Below, one piece after another: positions 23,856 to 45,619 of a DNA stretch of 64,000 nucleotides. The stretch lies in assembly GCF_042477335.2 (NCBI RefSeq), contig NC_091255.1, positions 17,586,501 to 17,650,500 on the forward strand, in the 5' to 3' direction. The translations under genes and the position numbers were made by a program. Each line of letters starts with the position of its first letter. The stretch's first letter is position 1. A model generated the notes under the pieces. It saw nothing but the letters and a program-made list of their open reading frames with translations. It did not search any database and was not told the DNA's origin. Source of the stretch: Ovis canadensis. Its lineage: Eukaryota; Chordata; Mammalia; Artiodactyla; Bovidae.

Positions 23856-24335
23856 GGGCCCGGGCTCCACAGCCTCCCACGCTGTGCAGTAGAGCTCCCC
23901 TTGGCCCCGATGCCATTTCAAGTAGACTCAGTGACCCGGCCCCTTCGGGCTCCCTACCCCATCCCAGGCCTTCTGCCCAGCCGAGTCTCTCTGCACGCCC
24001 CTCAAGCACACCTTGCTCAAGCCCAAGGCAGCCTCCTTGCCGCTCCAGCTCTTCCTGTTGAATCCCACCTCTCCACCCCCATCCTCTCCATCTTCGGAAA
24101 CCCCCCTTCTGTCAAGACTTACACCCTCCAAAATGCTTTCCGATCTTGCTTGCCAGATGTCACCCATCCTTTCCCCAAAAAAGTCTTGGCTGAGGCTGCG
24201 GCCTTGACGCCCATATCTCTCCTCCCCTTGAACTAGATTGTAAACTTCTTGAGCTCGGCTTCCAAGTGTGTCCTGGGGCCCCCAGCGTAGTACTTGGCAC
24301 ACAGTGAATGCTCAATAAACACCTGATGATTGACT
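23856..24335 (+). other. LPO: LPO 3' untranslated region
   Basis: From the LPO stop codon to shortly after the AATAAA hexamer at 24314-24319. The cleavage point is inferred from the usual 10-25 nt spacing. Confidence 0.75.
24314..24319 (+). terminator. LPO: LPO polyadenylation signal AATAAA
   Basis: Canonical hexamer about 460 nt after the LPO stop, followed by a T/G-rich stretch. Confidence 0.8.
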
Positions 24336-25689
24336 ACAGATGCTGGCGATGACCTTGTTCCCCTCTGGAAGGCAGGCCTTGGAATCACTGCCAAATGAGC
24401 AATGGGGTTTACAGTTCGGACATGTCTCACCACAAAGGGGTCGCGTGCATGAGTCTAGGCAGTGAGAGGGCCCAGTTTGGTGCTCTCAGCTTCAAAGCGC
24501 TCCCAAAGAAAAGGAGGGAAGGGGCTCCTGCACAAAGAAGGCATGGCCGTGGGGTGGCAGGAGAACTTTCAGGGCATCACCACAGAGGCAGAGAGATCCA
24601 AGCCTGGATTTCCCCCAGAGCTAATTTGGGGGAATTCCCTGGTGGTCCAGTGATTAGGACTCCACACTTCCCCTGCAGGGGACACAGGTTCAATCCCTGG
24701 TCAGGAAACTAAGATGCCCACATACCATGATGTGCAGTTAAAAAAAAAAAAAGTTAATTTCTTTCCCAGGAGTTCTTTAGGGAAATACCCTCTTCTTCTA
24801 GGTTAGTCTGGGGAGCCTGTGAGGCCTGTGACCGGCAGCTCCAGAATATTCCTAGTTTGCCACCCAATACACACTCATGAGTTCTCTCTCAGAGCCCCTC
24901 CTGGGTAAGGTCAGCCCAGTGGGGACCCCCAGGCCCCCTGACTGGCACGACGGGGGCAGGAGGCCTGCAACCATTCTACAGGAAAGCCTGGGAGCCATAA
25001 CAGGGGGTTGAGCAGGGTTTCTCCCTCTTGGGGGAGGTGCTAATGTCTGGGGCTCCCGTGGGTACCTGAGCCTCACATCCTTTCAGGCCCCAGCTGTGGG
25101 TGCCCCCCTCCCCAAATGTGGGAAGAAGGGAGAGAATGGGAGGGAATCCACCACACAGAGGGATCAAGTTGCAGGCACGCTCATCAGGGGAGCCTGCTCC
25201 TTCCCCTCCCTCAGCCCCGCCTGCTCTCCTGGGCATCTACCATCCTGGGGCCTCTGGCCCACCGGGCCGGCTGACAGGGTCCCCAGGTGTCTTGTCACCT
25301 GGGGAGGGAACCACCTTCCCACCAACCTCCTGCTCTTTCCTCTCCTGAGTGCCCTCTGTTTCCCAACACTTGGCACAGGCCCGATGCAGAGAGAGCATGT
25401 AGCAAGCATAATACTTCCCGGGGCAGGGCACCAACAGAAGGGCTTGGTGCCCACGGTTCCTGCTCTCTGGGGAAGGTGAGGGAAGAGGATCTGCTCGGTT
25501 TGGCCTGGCCCCTAGGCGTCCAAGGATGACGGCCTTCCGTGTATGAATCAGCCCAAGGAGAACGCCTGGACGTCCTGGCCCCCAGCTTAGAAAGGGCCCT
25601 GAAGCACAGACCACTCTGGTTCAGGTTCAGAGCCCAGAGCAAGCCTCTTGCTGAGGGTCCAGCCCCACTGCAGACACAGAGCAAAGATC
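24336..25689. other. LPO-MPO convergent spacer
   Basis: About 1.35 kb between the two 3' ends. It holds one CHR-type SINE (24632-24751) and otherwise GC-rich sequence with no coding exon that I recognise. The open frames here do not match a protein family. Confidence 0.6.
24632..24751 (+). mobile_element. CHR-type SINE
   Basis: GGAATTCCCTGGTGGTCCAG head with an A-tail. Confidence 0.88.
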
Positions 25690-25703
25690 CCCATCTGTGG
25701 TGC

Positions 25704-25709
25704 TTTATT
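25704..25709 (-). terminator. MPO: MPO polyadenylation signal AATAAA
   Basis: Plus-strand TTTATT reads AATAAA on the minus strand about 790 nt after the stop. Confidence 0.7.
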
Positions 25710-25878
25710 ATCATAATCATCAGATATAAACGAATGGTATAAAAGGGCCAAGTTCCTCTCCAAGCAGCTCCTCTGAATAAGTAAGACAACAGAGTAAGGA
25801 AGAAAAAGGGGGGCCATGGACTGAGCCTGGCGAGCCTGGGCCTGTAACTCAACCCACGCACAGCCCACTTCTAATAGC

Positions 25879-25929
25879 CACTCCTCCGGGGTCGTCACTC
25901 CTCCAGGGTCGTCACTCCTCCAGGGTTGC
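25879..25929. repeat. 17-bp tandem repeat, three units
   Basis: Units CACTCCTCCGGGGTCGT, CACTCCTCCAGGGTCGT and CACTCCTCCAGGGTTGC in the MPO 3' UTR. Confidence 0.9.
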
Positions 25930-26089
25930 TGCTTCACCTCTGTTAACAGGACACAGTCAAGGTATAAGCTCCACAAGGGCAGAAATGGTGTCTGACTTTT
26001 TCTGTGTGTTTCCCATGCAGGCCACACTGCCTGGCAGGTAATGGGTGCTCAATCAACCCAATACTAGAGGATGCAACGGACCCTCTAAG

Positions 26090-26240
26090 GAGCCGTGACA
26101 GCAGTTATTTATAAAGGAAATTCAGGCTGAGCAAGGTTGAGGAACTTGTTCAAGGTCACACAGCTGGTAGGCTGCAGGATCTGAACCCAAGCAGTCTGGC
26201 TCCTTAGCCTGTGCGTCTCACCAATCCACTCTGCTGCCTT
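26090..26240 (-). mobile_element. MIR SINE in MPO 3' UTR
   Basis: Reverse core AACTTGTTCAAGGTCACACA and GAACCCAAGCAGTCTGGCTC. Confidence 0.7.
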
Positions 26241-26343
26241 CCACACACCTAGTATCAGCAAATACACACTCATATATCCACAGCACACAAAACACTACCC
26301 ACGTTCACATGCAACACACACAAAATGCAATTCCGATTCACTG

Positions 26344-26372
26344 TGCACGCACGCACACACACACACACACAC
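26344..26372. repeat. (AC)n microsatellite
   Basis: Run of AC dinucleotides in the MPO 3' UTR region. Confidence 0.85.
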
Positions 26373-26495
26373 GTCCAGTTGTTAGTGGTGTCTTTAGGGA
26401 GGGGCTCAGCTAGAGAAGGGAGAGCTCTGTGGGCCCAACCGGCCAGCCCAGAGATGCCCAGCCGTCACTTGCCCGCTGCCCCCCTTACCCTGCCT

Positions 26496-36138
<9,643 letters not shown>

Positions 36139-36350
36139 CTCTGCAACAAGACCCCGTGCCTGCAAAGTGTGCAAAGCCCACAGTGCACTGGGGAGACGAG
36201 CACCCCACAGCCACCTCCTCCCAGGCCCCCTCCTCACCCAGTGCCCCTGCAGTGGGTTCTGCCTACAGACAGAGTCTAGGACCCTACCTCTGAAGTTTCA
36301 GGGCTCCACCTGGCATTGGCATCCCCTCTTAGCTGAACCTGGGCTTTTAT
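36139..36350 (-). promoter_or_regulatory. MPO: MPO core promoter and 5' UTR candidate
   Basis: On the minus strand an ATAAAAG box (36350-36344) lies about 210 nt upstream of the MKLLL ATG. This would put transcription start near 36320 and give a 5' UTR of about 180 nt. Two short upstream ATGs (36322 and 36316) lie at or near that start. An in-frame ATG at 36237 lies inside the UTR. No transcript evidence is available to me. Confidence 0.5.
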
Positions 36351-37590
36351 GTTCTCCAGGCTGGGGGAGGGCTGAGGCAGGTGGGTCCCGCCCCTGGAGA
36401 CTCAAGTCTCTCTCCTCCCCCACTGGGCCCAGGGAGCACAGAAAGAGCCCCCTCGTATGGAAGAAACAGGCAGTGGAGGAGGGACCAAAACCATCTCCAG
36501 CCCGTGACCTTGGCACTCCTCCGGAGAATCTCAGCTCCCCATGTGTGCTAGACCAGTGCTGTCCCCAAAGCGTTTAAAATTTTATCCCCCCTCTCCAAAA
36601 TTCTGGTTCAACTGAGTATCCAGGGTTCCTTTGCAAGGGATGAAAGTTAGGAACCAACAGCCCAGGGAATAATGGGAAACAGAAATTGGAGTGATGATGG
36701 CCCGATCTGCCTCCAGACACCGTTCCCCCACGCTCAACAGTAACCAGGCCCCTGGGGCCAACCGTGATGGGCAGCTCCTCATTCTTGGAGCAGGCTAAGA
36801 GGACAGGAAATCTGACTGGAGATCGTTGAGCTTTACAGGAAAGAGGAACATGGGGGCTACGGGCTGAGGACCAAGGTAACTTCCTCTATCCCTCTCCTCA
36901 TCGCCTTTCCTCTTGGCTCTTGGTAGGGGACTACCTCCAACACCCCCTCCATCTGCTCCCAGATTTCAGGAACCAGGAGAGAACAGAGCTGGCTGTGGTT
37001 AGTGGTCAGCTGGGTGACGCAGCCCAGACCCAGAGGAAGGCTGGCAAAAGGGAGTGCCGGTGGGAAAGGTGCCCTACAACTCATGACGGTGTTCATCTGC
37101 CTTCCTGTGCCCTCGTCAGGCTGGGCACATGCCAACCATGGCCCCCATGTCCTGTTTGGTCTACCCACACATCCTACCTCCAGACACCCTCCTGCACTCA
37201 CTCTTGCCATCTATCCCCAGACCACCTCTTGGCCAAGGAACAAGAGATAGCGACATCTTCCCAGTGTTCCTTCCCACTTGCCAGGAAGTTCTTCCAGCCT
37301 TGTTCTTCCAGGGCTTGCTATGTGTGAACTTGGACAGGTGGCTCTTTGTGAGTCAGGTTCTAGAATTTTATAGGCTTTTGAAAAATACTTTTTAAAAAAA
37401 TCCTGTAATGTATTTCCATTCATGAAATGTTATAGAATAAATAAATAAACTATTTACAAACAGGTGAGATTAGGGTAATTTTTTTCTTTCCAGCTTTGTC
37501 ATCTTTCCCATAAATAAGAAACAAGAAGGAAAATAATTTCCCATATTCCTATCACTGACTAATCATCCCATTTCATAATTTGATATGTAT
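36351..37590. other. Region upstream of MPO
   Basis: About 1.2 kb of mostly non-repetitive sequence next to the MPO promoter; it may hold myeloid regulatory elements, but I cannot point to a specific site. No recognisable gene. Confidence 0.4.
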
Positions 37591-37624
37591 ATGTAGATAT
37601 AATGTGTATTTTGTTTATTTGTTA

Positions 37625-37955
37625 TTTCATTTTGGCTGCACTGGGTCTTTGTGGCTGCTTGTGGGCTTTCTCTGCTTGCGGCAAACAGGGGCTACTCTCC
37701 AGTTGCGTTGCACAGGCTTCTCATTGCAGCGGCTTCTCTTGTTGTAGAGCATGGGTTCTAGGCGTGCAGGCCTCAGTAGTTGCAGCACGCAGGCTTAGTA
37801 CTTGTGGAACACAGGCTCCAGAGCTCAGGCTTAGTAATCGTGGCTTTGGGGCTTTGTTGCCCCTTGGCATGTGAAATCTTCCCAAACCAGGGGTGGAGCC
37901 CTTGTCTCCTGCATTGGCAGGTGGATTCTTAACCACTGGACCACAGGGAAGTCCA
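37625..37955 (-). mobile_element. CHR-type SINE, long copy
   Basis: TTTGGCTGCACTGGGTCTTT to ACCACTGGACCACAGGGAAG in reverse orientation. Confidence 0.88.
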
Positions 37956-37985
37956 ATATGTATTTCAAACAGTGATAAGAACATA

Positions 37986-38102
37986 CTTATCCCTAACGGT
38001 CCAGCGGTTAGCACTTGGCATTTTCACTGCCGTGCCCTGGGTTCAACCCCGGGTCAGGGAACTAAGATTCTGCAAGATGCAAGGCATGATCAAAAAAAAA
38101 AG
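37986..38102 (+). mobile_element. CHR-type SINE
   Basis: GGTCCAGCGGTTAGCACTTG head and A-tail, 30 bp from the inverted copy on its left. Confidence 0.82.
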
Positions 38103-39535
38103 AACACACTTTAAATATTATTTTATAATCTGACTTTCAATACTTAATTTAGCCTGTACATCTGTGTCAATAAACAGATTTATTTCATTCTTTTATGTCT
38201 GCATAATATTTTGTATAAGATGCTATGTCTTATTCACTAATCCTCTCTTGTTAAGATACTTGGGTCATTTCCTATTTTCACTGTTAGAAGCAGTACTAGA
38301 ATCATGATCCATGTAAATCTCCAGTCACCTCTTCAATTATTTCCTTAGGTAAAAAGTCCTGAAAGTAAAATCGCTGCATACCTGGGGAGCCACATTTTTA
38401 AAGCGTTCACCCTCCCAGTCGTGCGTGGAAGCACCCCATCACCCTCCTTAGCCCTGACAGTTAGTGTCCTTTTACTCTTTTAAGGGAATGGTCAGAGCCC
38501 AAGAGGGGAGAGACATTTAATACAAGCTCCTCTTAGCACAGATGAGGAAGACGGAGGTCTGGGAAGGAAATGACTTTGCCGATAGCAGCAACGTGACAGC
38601 TCGGAATAATCTACTGGTCAGATCTCTTGACTTACAAACGAGTGCTCTTTACCCAGTGGCCTCTGAAGGTTTACTCCTGCTCTTTCACCCAGGATTGTTC
38701 AATGAGTAGTTACCAAGCCGCTGCACATGCCAGGTACCGTGCCCTCTAGTGAGCAAAGACCCTGACCTCAAAGAGCACAGGAGGATGAGGACCAACAGCA
38801 CCCCAACAACCTTGGGCAGAATTCTTCAGGAGCATCAGAAGAGGCCTTTTTGAGGACTTAGTATTTGAGATCGTCTTGAAGAATGTTTAGAAGCTGGGCA
38901 CAGGAAGGAAGCGTGCTCTGGCCCCTGAGAATGACACAGCAAAGCTCCGACACTGGCGGGCTTCATCCAGACGGTTCCAGCATGGGGGGAGTTTGGGGCA
39001 GGAGGAGGCTGATGAAGCAGGTCTAGGGCCCAACACCCTTGCTGACCCCCTGAGCAGTCCTTGTTCTGAAGGCTCCAGGGAGCCACGGAGGCGCTGAAGT
39101 GCCTGGTCAGGGTTCATTTTAGAAAGCTCACATGGGCACTTCAGGGACCAGCCCAGAGGCCCACGGCCAAGCCTGAGGCATTGCAGTGATTCACAGGCAT
39201 CAGGAGACCTGCCCTGATTTCTCACACACACGTGGCGATGAGTCAGTGAGTTTTGAAAAACTGAAGCATTTTCAAAGGATGATACTAAAATGCCTTAAAT
39301 CCTCTGTGTGGATGGGAGAGGATTCTCAGGATGGACCATCCCAAACCACCTGCCTTTGGCCCACGATGGGGGCTGTGGGCCTGCATTTGTGTGCAGATGT
39401 TTGAGATGCTCTACGATGATGTGAGATGCTCTTTATGATGTTTGCAACTAATTAATAATGGGCCAAGTGACATCATTGCAAGGCTGACCAGTCTGTATCA
39501 TTGTTGATTCCTCTTCTCAGCCCTGTTTGTCTGAA

Positions 39536-39764
39536 TGCATGCAGGCTGTTACTTCAGTCATGTCCAACCCTTTGCGACCCTATGGACTATAACCCACCAG
39601 GTTCCTCTATCCACGGGATTCTCCAGGCAAGAATACTGGAGTGGGTTGCCATGCCCTCCTCCAAGAGTTCTTCCCGAGCCAGGGATAGAACCCTCCTCAT
39701 CTCTTACATCTCCTGCGTTGGAAGGCGGATTCTTTACCCCTGTTGCCACCCGGGAAGCCCAGGT
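39536..39764 (-). mobile_element. BovA SINE
   Basis: Reverse landmarks ACTTCAGTCATGTCCAACCC and GGCAAGAATACTGGAGTGGG. Confidence 0.88.
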
Positions 39765-39874
39765 GTAACTGAGGCTCAGAGGGCTTCTCAGCGTGCAGAG
39801 TAACCAGAAGGAGAATGTGTCTGCCAGAAGAGAGATTTCTGACAGACCTCATGGCGCAAATTACCCCTAGCTAA

Positions 39875-40332
39875 GGTCCCTGTAGTCAAGGCTGTGGTTT
39901 TTCCAGTGGTCATGTATGGATGTGAGAGTTGGACTGTGAAGAAGGCTGAGCGCCAAAGAATTGATGCTTTTGAACTGTGGTGTTGGAGAAGACTCTTGAG
40001 AGTCCCTTGGACTGCAAGGAGATCCAACCAGTCCATTCTGAAGGAGATCAGCCCTGGGATTTCTTTGGAAGGAATGATGCTAAAGCTGAAACTCCAGTAC
40101 TTTGGCCACCTCATGCAAAGAGTTGATTCATTGGAAAAGACCCTGATGCTGGGACGGATTGGGGGCAGGAGGAGAAGGGGACGACAGAGGATGAGATGGC
40201 TGGATGACATCACTGACTCGATGGACGTGAGTCTGAGTGAACTCCGGGAGTTGGTGATGGACAGGGAGGCCTGGCGTGCTGCGATTCATGGAGTCACAGA
40301 GTCGGACATGACTGAGCGACTGAACTGAACTA
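39875..40332 (+). mobile_element. BovB (RTE) LINE 3' end with open frame
   Basis: Encodes an uninterrupted C-terminal BovB ORF segment (39894-40328, 144 codons; motifs [32 protein letters not shown]) and ends ACTGAACTGAACTAAACTCC. The upstream reverse-transcriptase domain is absent, so it cannot act alone. Confidence 0.9.
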
Positions 40333-40404
40333 AACTCCCATCCTGGGGTAGCCTCTGGAGGGCGCTGCTGAGACTGCTACATTTTAAGACTACAGTCCCT
40401 TGCA

Positions 40405-40538
40405 GGCAAAGAAGGCAATGGCACCCCACTCTAGTACTCTTGCCTGGAAAATCCCATGGACAGAGGAGCCTGGTGGGCTGCAGTCCATGGGGTCGCACAG
40501 AGTCGGACACGACTGAAGCGATTTAGCAGCAGCAGCAG
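40405..40538 (+). mobile_element. BovA-related SINE with CAG tail
   Basis: Same 5' truncation and GCGATTTAGCAGCAGCAGC end as 29841-29983. Confidence 0.88.
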
Positions 40539-40628
40539 TCCTTTGCGGGAGACACCCTCCGCCCACACACATTGCCCTCCGCCCCACTTCACCTTCACAA
40601 ACATCCCCACTCCTAAGGTGAAGTCCAA

Positions 40629-40730
40629 CTGTCTGTGGGGTAACGGGCTCTCTCTGCTACTGCTTGCAAAAAAGTTTATCTGTCTGTGGGGTAACGGGCT
40701 CTCTCTGCTACTGCTTGCAAAACAGTTTAT
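40629..40730. repeat. 51-bp tandem duplication
   Basis: Units 40629-40679 and 40680-40730 both begin CTGTCTGTGGGGTAACGGGC and end AGTTTAT, differing at one base. Confidence 0.95.
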
Positions 40731-40904
40731 TCTTTCTTAATGCTATTTAGGAAACAGTTCAGTTGGGATTACAGTGCGTGTGTGGCTGGAGTGAAGGAGG
40801 TTATGGAAGCTGGGGAGGGGGTAAGGACAGCGACCCCTCAAACACCCGAATTGCACCCAGTCCAAAGTCTTTGCTTTCTCTCTCCTTCAAGTTTTAAAAA
40901 TTAA

Positions 40905-41290
40905 TATAGAAGTATGCTGAGCACTGAAGAATTGATGCTTTTGAACTGTGGTGTTGGAGAAGACTCTTGAGAGTCCCTTGGACTGCAAGGAGATCCAGCC
41001 AGTCCATTCTGAAGGAGATCAGCCCTGGGATTTCTTTGGAAGGAATGATGCTAAAGGGGCCACCTCATGCGAAGAGTTGACTCATTGGAAAAGACTTTGA
41101 TGCTGGGAGGGATTGGGGGCAGGAGGAGAAGGGAACGACCGAGGATGAGATGGCTGGATGGCATCACTGACTCGATGGATGTGAGTCTGAGTGATCTCCG
41201 GGAGTTGGTGATGGACAGGGAGGCCTGGCATGCTGCGATTCATGGGGTCGCAAAGAGTCGGACACGACTGAGCAACTGAACTGAACTGAC
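40905..41290 (+). mobile_element. BovB 3' end, second copy with internal deletion
   Basis: Parallel to 39875-40332; lacks about 20 bp after GGAATGATGCTAAA that the first copy has, which shifts the frame. Confidence 0.9.
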
Positions 41291-41619
41291 TGATGCAAGT
41301 AATTCATACCTGGATATGTTTTGAATAAAATTAAAATGTTGCAGGTCAGTTTCTGGATTAGATTATTGCATCATTTTCGATTATAGTCCCTTCCCCCCAC
41401 TCTTGAGACATAAATACTGTTGTCATTTCTATGTTTGTCCTTCCAAATCTTTTCACCTTACATTCATTTATGCGGGTAGATCTGTGGGAAATATTCTTGT
41501 TTGTTTATTTTTCCATAAATGATATCACATTATACATACTGCCCAGCAGCATGCTTCTCTCACTCAACAATACCTCTTGCAGATCTGTAATCATGTGTTA
41601 CTTACAAAACTGTCTCACT

Positions 41620-41798
41620 TTAGACCTGAGAGGCACAGGTTTGATCCCTGATTTAGGAAGATCCCCTGGAGTAGGAAATGGCAACCTGCCCCAGTATTCT
41701 TGCCTGGAAAATCCCATGCACAGAGGAGCCTGCCAGGCTACGGTCCATGGGGTTGCAGAATCAGATATTCCTGAGCGACTGAGCATGCACACACGGTA
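41620..41798 (+). mobile_element. BovA SINE, diverged
   Basis: TTTGATCCCTGATTTAGGAA to CTGAGCGACTGAGCATGC. Confidence 0.82.
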
Positions 41799-42383
41799 TT
41801 CTTTAGATGATATACCACCACTAGGCAACTCTTCATTGTTGGAGGCTGACACTTTCTCATTTTTCACTATTAAGGAGAGTGTGGCAAGAGCCTCTTTGTG
41901 TGCACACATGTATTCTCCAGAGTAAAGACAGAAGTAGGGCATAGGTTTTATCATTTTAAACGTTTAATAGATATTTCCAAAAAAGTAAAATTCTTGTAGG
42001 CGAAGATTAGAATCACATTATTGGTTCAGGTTTTACTTCTTTGATTAATAGTTAGTTTCTGCATCATTTTAGTTGTACTCAGTTCTGTAAATTTCCTGTT
42101 TGGTTTTCTCCATTTTCCTACTGATTATCACTCTTTTTTTATTGAAGTGCAAAGTTATTATATGTTCTGGATAAACAGTAATCTGTCACCTGTCATGTGT
42201 GTGGCTAATATTTTTTTACAGTCTTGTCACTTTTCATTAATTTTTTGTAGGGTCTCAGTTTTGAGGTGGTCTGATTTATCAATCTTTTCGTCTACGGATT
42301 TTTCTTTTCAGACTTCAGAGGATCTACCCTTTTTCAAAAATCATAAATTTATATATCCTCCTGTATATTTTTCTGAAAGCTTT

Positions 42384-42640
42384 GTCATTGTTGTTCAGTC
42401 TGTAAGTTGTGTCTGACTCTTCGTGACCCCATGGACTGCAGCACTCCAGGCTTCCCTGTCCTTCACTATCTCCTGGAGTTTGCTCAAACTCATGTCCATT
42501 AAGTCGGTGATGCTATCCAATCATCGCATCCTCTGCCTCCCTCTTCTCCTCCTGCCCTCAATCTTTCCCAGCATCAGAGTCTTTTCCAATGAGTCAGTTT
42601 TCGCATCAGGTGACGAAAATATTGGAGCTTGGATTGCTAA
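42384..42640 (-). mobile_element. BovB-derived 3' fragment
   Basis: Reverse landmarks GTTCAGTCTGTAAGTTGTGT and CCCAGCATCAGAGTCTTTTC, a more diverged relative of 15488-15730. Confidence 0.82.
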
Positions 42641-42659
42641 ATCATCTGGAATTTTTGTG

Positions 42660-44170
42660 AGTGAATAGTGTAAGGGAGAGAGCTACCTTCATTTCTTTCC
42701 AAATGGAAAGCCAGTTGTCCCAATGCCTTTAACTGAATAATCTGTTATTTCTCCACTGAACTGAGATGCTACTTTTATCATTTACCATAAATGTGTGTGT
42801 TTCTAATTATTCTGTTCTATTGATCTACTAGTCTATTTATCTGTTTCTATGTCAATACCTAATCATTGCAGTTGCCATAACTTTCTAATATGTTTTGATT
42901 TCTTATAAGATAAATTCTCCTTTCTTATTCTTTTTCAAAAGAATCCTCAACATTCTTAACATTGTGGTCTCTTGTAAATTTTTGAGTGTCTAGTTCCATG
43001 AGAAAGACAATAGAATTTTATTAATATTATATTCAATTTATGCATAAATTTGGTGACAGTTGGCATCTTATGATAGTAAATCTTTCCATCCATGCACATT
43101 CATCCATTTAACATGTATTTACTTAGCATGTCTGTGCCAGCCCTGTTCTTGGCGCTGGGGATATAGCAATTAACAAATTGCTTGCTCTCTTGGAGTGTAC
43201 ATTCTTGAGAAATATAGTATACCATTTTATTTAAGTCTAATTTTATGGTCTTCATTGAAGTGTTATTGTTTTACCCTCTTGTTAGGTTTATTCCTAAATG
43301 CTTTCTTTTTGAAAAATGTATATAAATTTGGTCATTGAGTTTCTGCACAGAACCTATAAAATCTATAATAATAAATATTCTCTTTCCCTTAAAAGCTTTC
43401 AGTGTAAGTATTTTTAAAGAAAAGAATTTAGCATACTTCTTTTGGTTTTCTTTAGACGGTAGATTCATAGAGTTGAAAAGCATTGAACATTTTTAACCCT
43501 CTATTCTAGAAAGGTTGTACTTCCTACTTAACAAGATTAAAAATTTTTTAAGAGTGAGCATTCAGACTTTTGTTAGTTTCAAATAATGACTTTCAAATTT
43601 GTTTGGGATAGTATGGTAAAAGTAAAGACGGGTTAAGTTACATGACTACGTAAATATTTAATGGTTATTCAGTTAATTCCTTTTATGCTTGTGATTTTTG
43701 GTGGGGGGTGGGAGGGCAGAGGGCTGGGATGGGTGGTAAGCTTCCATGAGACAAAGTTCTACAAAATGACACTAAAAATAAGAAGCACAAAATTCAAAGT
43801 AAAATAATTCAACAGCATCTTTATCAAAAATTTAAAAGGATGGATAAAGCCAGTGCCAGACAATGTGTGGAAAAATAAGCGTAGATTGGCTCTGTGCCAT
43901 GGGATGGCCGTTTGGCACTATCAGTCAAAATCTAAAATGTACACTTGCTCTGACTCAACATTTCTACTTTGCTTTTCAGATGCATTCTTAGGAAAACAGA
44001 AAGATACCTGCACAAGAGTGTTCATTTCAGCCTCATTTGCAGCAACCAAGAAGACTATAAACAAGCCGAATGTCCTCAACAAATTTTTGCCGTAGTGTGG
44101 CACGTCTACATAATAGTGTTTTATGCAGCCTTTAAGCCTAACAAGGGAGGTCTACATGTAGCAATAAAGC
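42660..44170. other. AT-rich intergenic DNA
   Basis: Old L1-like and unassigned sequence between MPO and TSPOAP1. No coding pattern recognised. Confidence 0.45.
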
Positions 44171-44178
44171 TACGTTGG

Positions 44179-44420
44179 GACTTCCCTGGTGGTCCTGTGG
44201 TTGAGAATCCAGCTTACAGTTCAGAGGATGGGGGGTTGATCCCTGGTCCGGAAACTAAGGTCCCACTTGCCTCGAAGCAACTAAGCACCTACTGTGACTA
44301 CTGAAGACCTTGAGGTCTGGAGCCCACAGCACAACTAGAGACCCCTGTGCACTGCAACGAAAGATCCAGTTTGCTGCTGCTAAGACCCAACACAGTCAAA
44401 TAAATAATTTTTTTTTTAAA
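44179..44420 (+). mobile_element. CHR-type SINE
   Basis: GGGACTTCCCTGGTGGTCCT head to AGTCAAATAAATAATTTTTT tail. Confidence 0.88.
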
Positions 44421-44473
44421 GATAGTTTAAAAAAGAAAGAGATGTTGCTGAAAAGAAAGAACTAATTATAAAA

Positions 44474-44686
44474 CATTGGTTGACTCGCTAAGTCGTGTCC
44501 GACTCTTGCAACCCCATGGACTGTAGCCCACCAGGCTCTTCTGTCCATGGGATTCTCCAGGCAAGAATACTGGAGTGGGTTGCCATTTCCTCCTCCAGGG
44601 GATCTTCCCAAACCAGAAATCAAACCTGGGTCTCCTGCATTGTAGGCAGGTTCTTTACCAACTGAGCTACAAGGGAAGGCCTGTAA
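44474..44686 (-). mobile_element. BovA SINE
   Basis: Reverse landmarks CTAAGTCGTGTCCGACTCTT and GCAAGAATACTGGAGTGGGT. Confidence 0.9.
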
Positions 44687-45181
44687 AACATTATATATAG
44701 CATAATGCAATTTATACAAAGCACACACACTCACATGCCATGTATAAGCACACGCATATTTTAAATATGTGTAGAACATTCTAGAAGCAGACACAGAAGC
44801 CTATTAGCAGTGGTTACCTTTGGGGAATTAAACTGAAAATGCTGAGGCAGTGGAGGCTTTACTTTAAAGTCAATACCCCCCTGGGAGTTTTACCAGGAAA
44901 AATATAATTTTACCACAAAAGATTAATAATCTCTCCCTCCTCCTCAACCTCCCCTCAAAGTAGCAAACTTTGATTTGTTGTACATAATCTGTGGTTTTGG
45001 ATTACTTTTACTTTGATTTCTTAAAATAAAGTCAAATGTTATCAAACATTGAAATGATAACCTTAGCTCACATGGCATTTAGGATTAAAGGCCCCCCGTG
45101 TGGGAGACTTCAGTATCGTAAATGATAATTTAAGTATAGCATTCAAGTCCAAATTTCTTTCTCTTCAATGCTTGGAAGATT

Positions 45182-45248
45182 TGTTATTATTGTTCAGTCA
45201 GTATGCTGTGCCCAACTCTTTGCAATCCCATGGACTGCAGTACACCAA
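45182..45248 (-). mobile_element. BovA fragment
   Basis: GTTCAGTCAGTATGCTGTGC to CCATGGACTGCAGTACACC. Confidence 0.7.
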
Positions 45249-45469
45249 TACTTGGAAGATATTGCTCTATTATCTTTATGTATCTAATATTGCAGTCAAG
45301 TTCTCAAGTAGACTTCCAGCTCCTGAAATTCTGCTAACCCTGATTTCAGACAAAGCAGAATTAATGTGGGTTACAGGATCTATCAGCCAAACTTGACCAT
45401 GGAGGTATCATGGAAGTGAGACATGGAAGTGAAATTGTTGTACAGCAAGAAAATAACAAGAGCTGTGGG

Positions 45470-45612
45470 AAACCCCCCAAGAAGGCAGTGGCACTCCACT
45501 CCAGTACTCTTGCCTGGAAAATCCCATGGGCGGAGGAGCCTGGTGAGCTGCAGTCCATGGGGTTGCTAAGAGTCGGACACGACTGAGCGACTTCACTTTC
45601 ACTTTCACTTTT
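45470..45612 (+). mobile_element. BovA-related SINE, truncated
   Basis: AGAAGGCAGTGGCACTCCAC to GACTGAGCGACTTCACTTTC. Confidence 0.87.
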
Positions 45613-45619
45613 CACTTTC

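Larger units (their letters stand above)
25690..26495 (-). other. MPO: MPO 3' untranslated region
   Basis: About 0.8 kb from the MPO stop to the minus-strand AATAAA. It includes a 17-bp triplicate repeat (25879-25929), a CA microsatellite (26344-26372) and an old MIR (about 26090-26240). The end is inferred from the hexamer. Confidence 0.65.

Noticed and set aside
39894-40328. Host gene for an RT-like protein
   Set aside because: It is the tail of a BovB LINE, not a host gene; no upstream catalytic domain or promoter.
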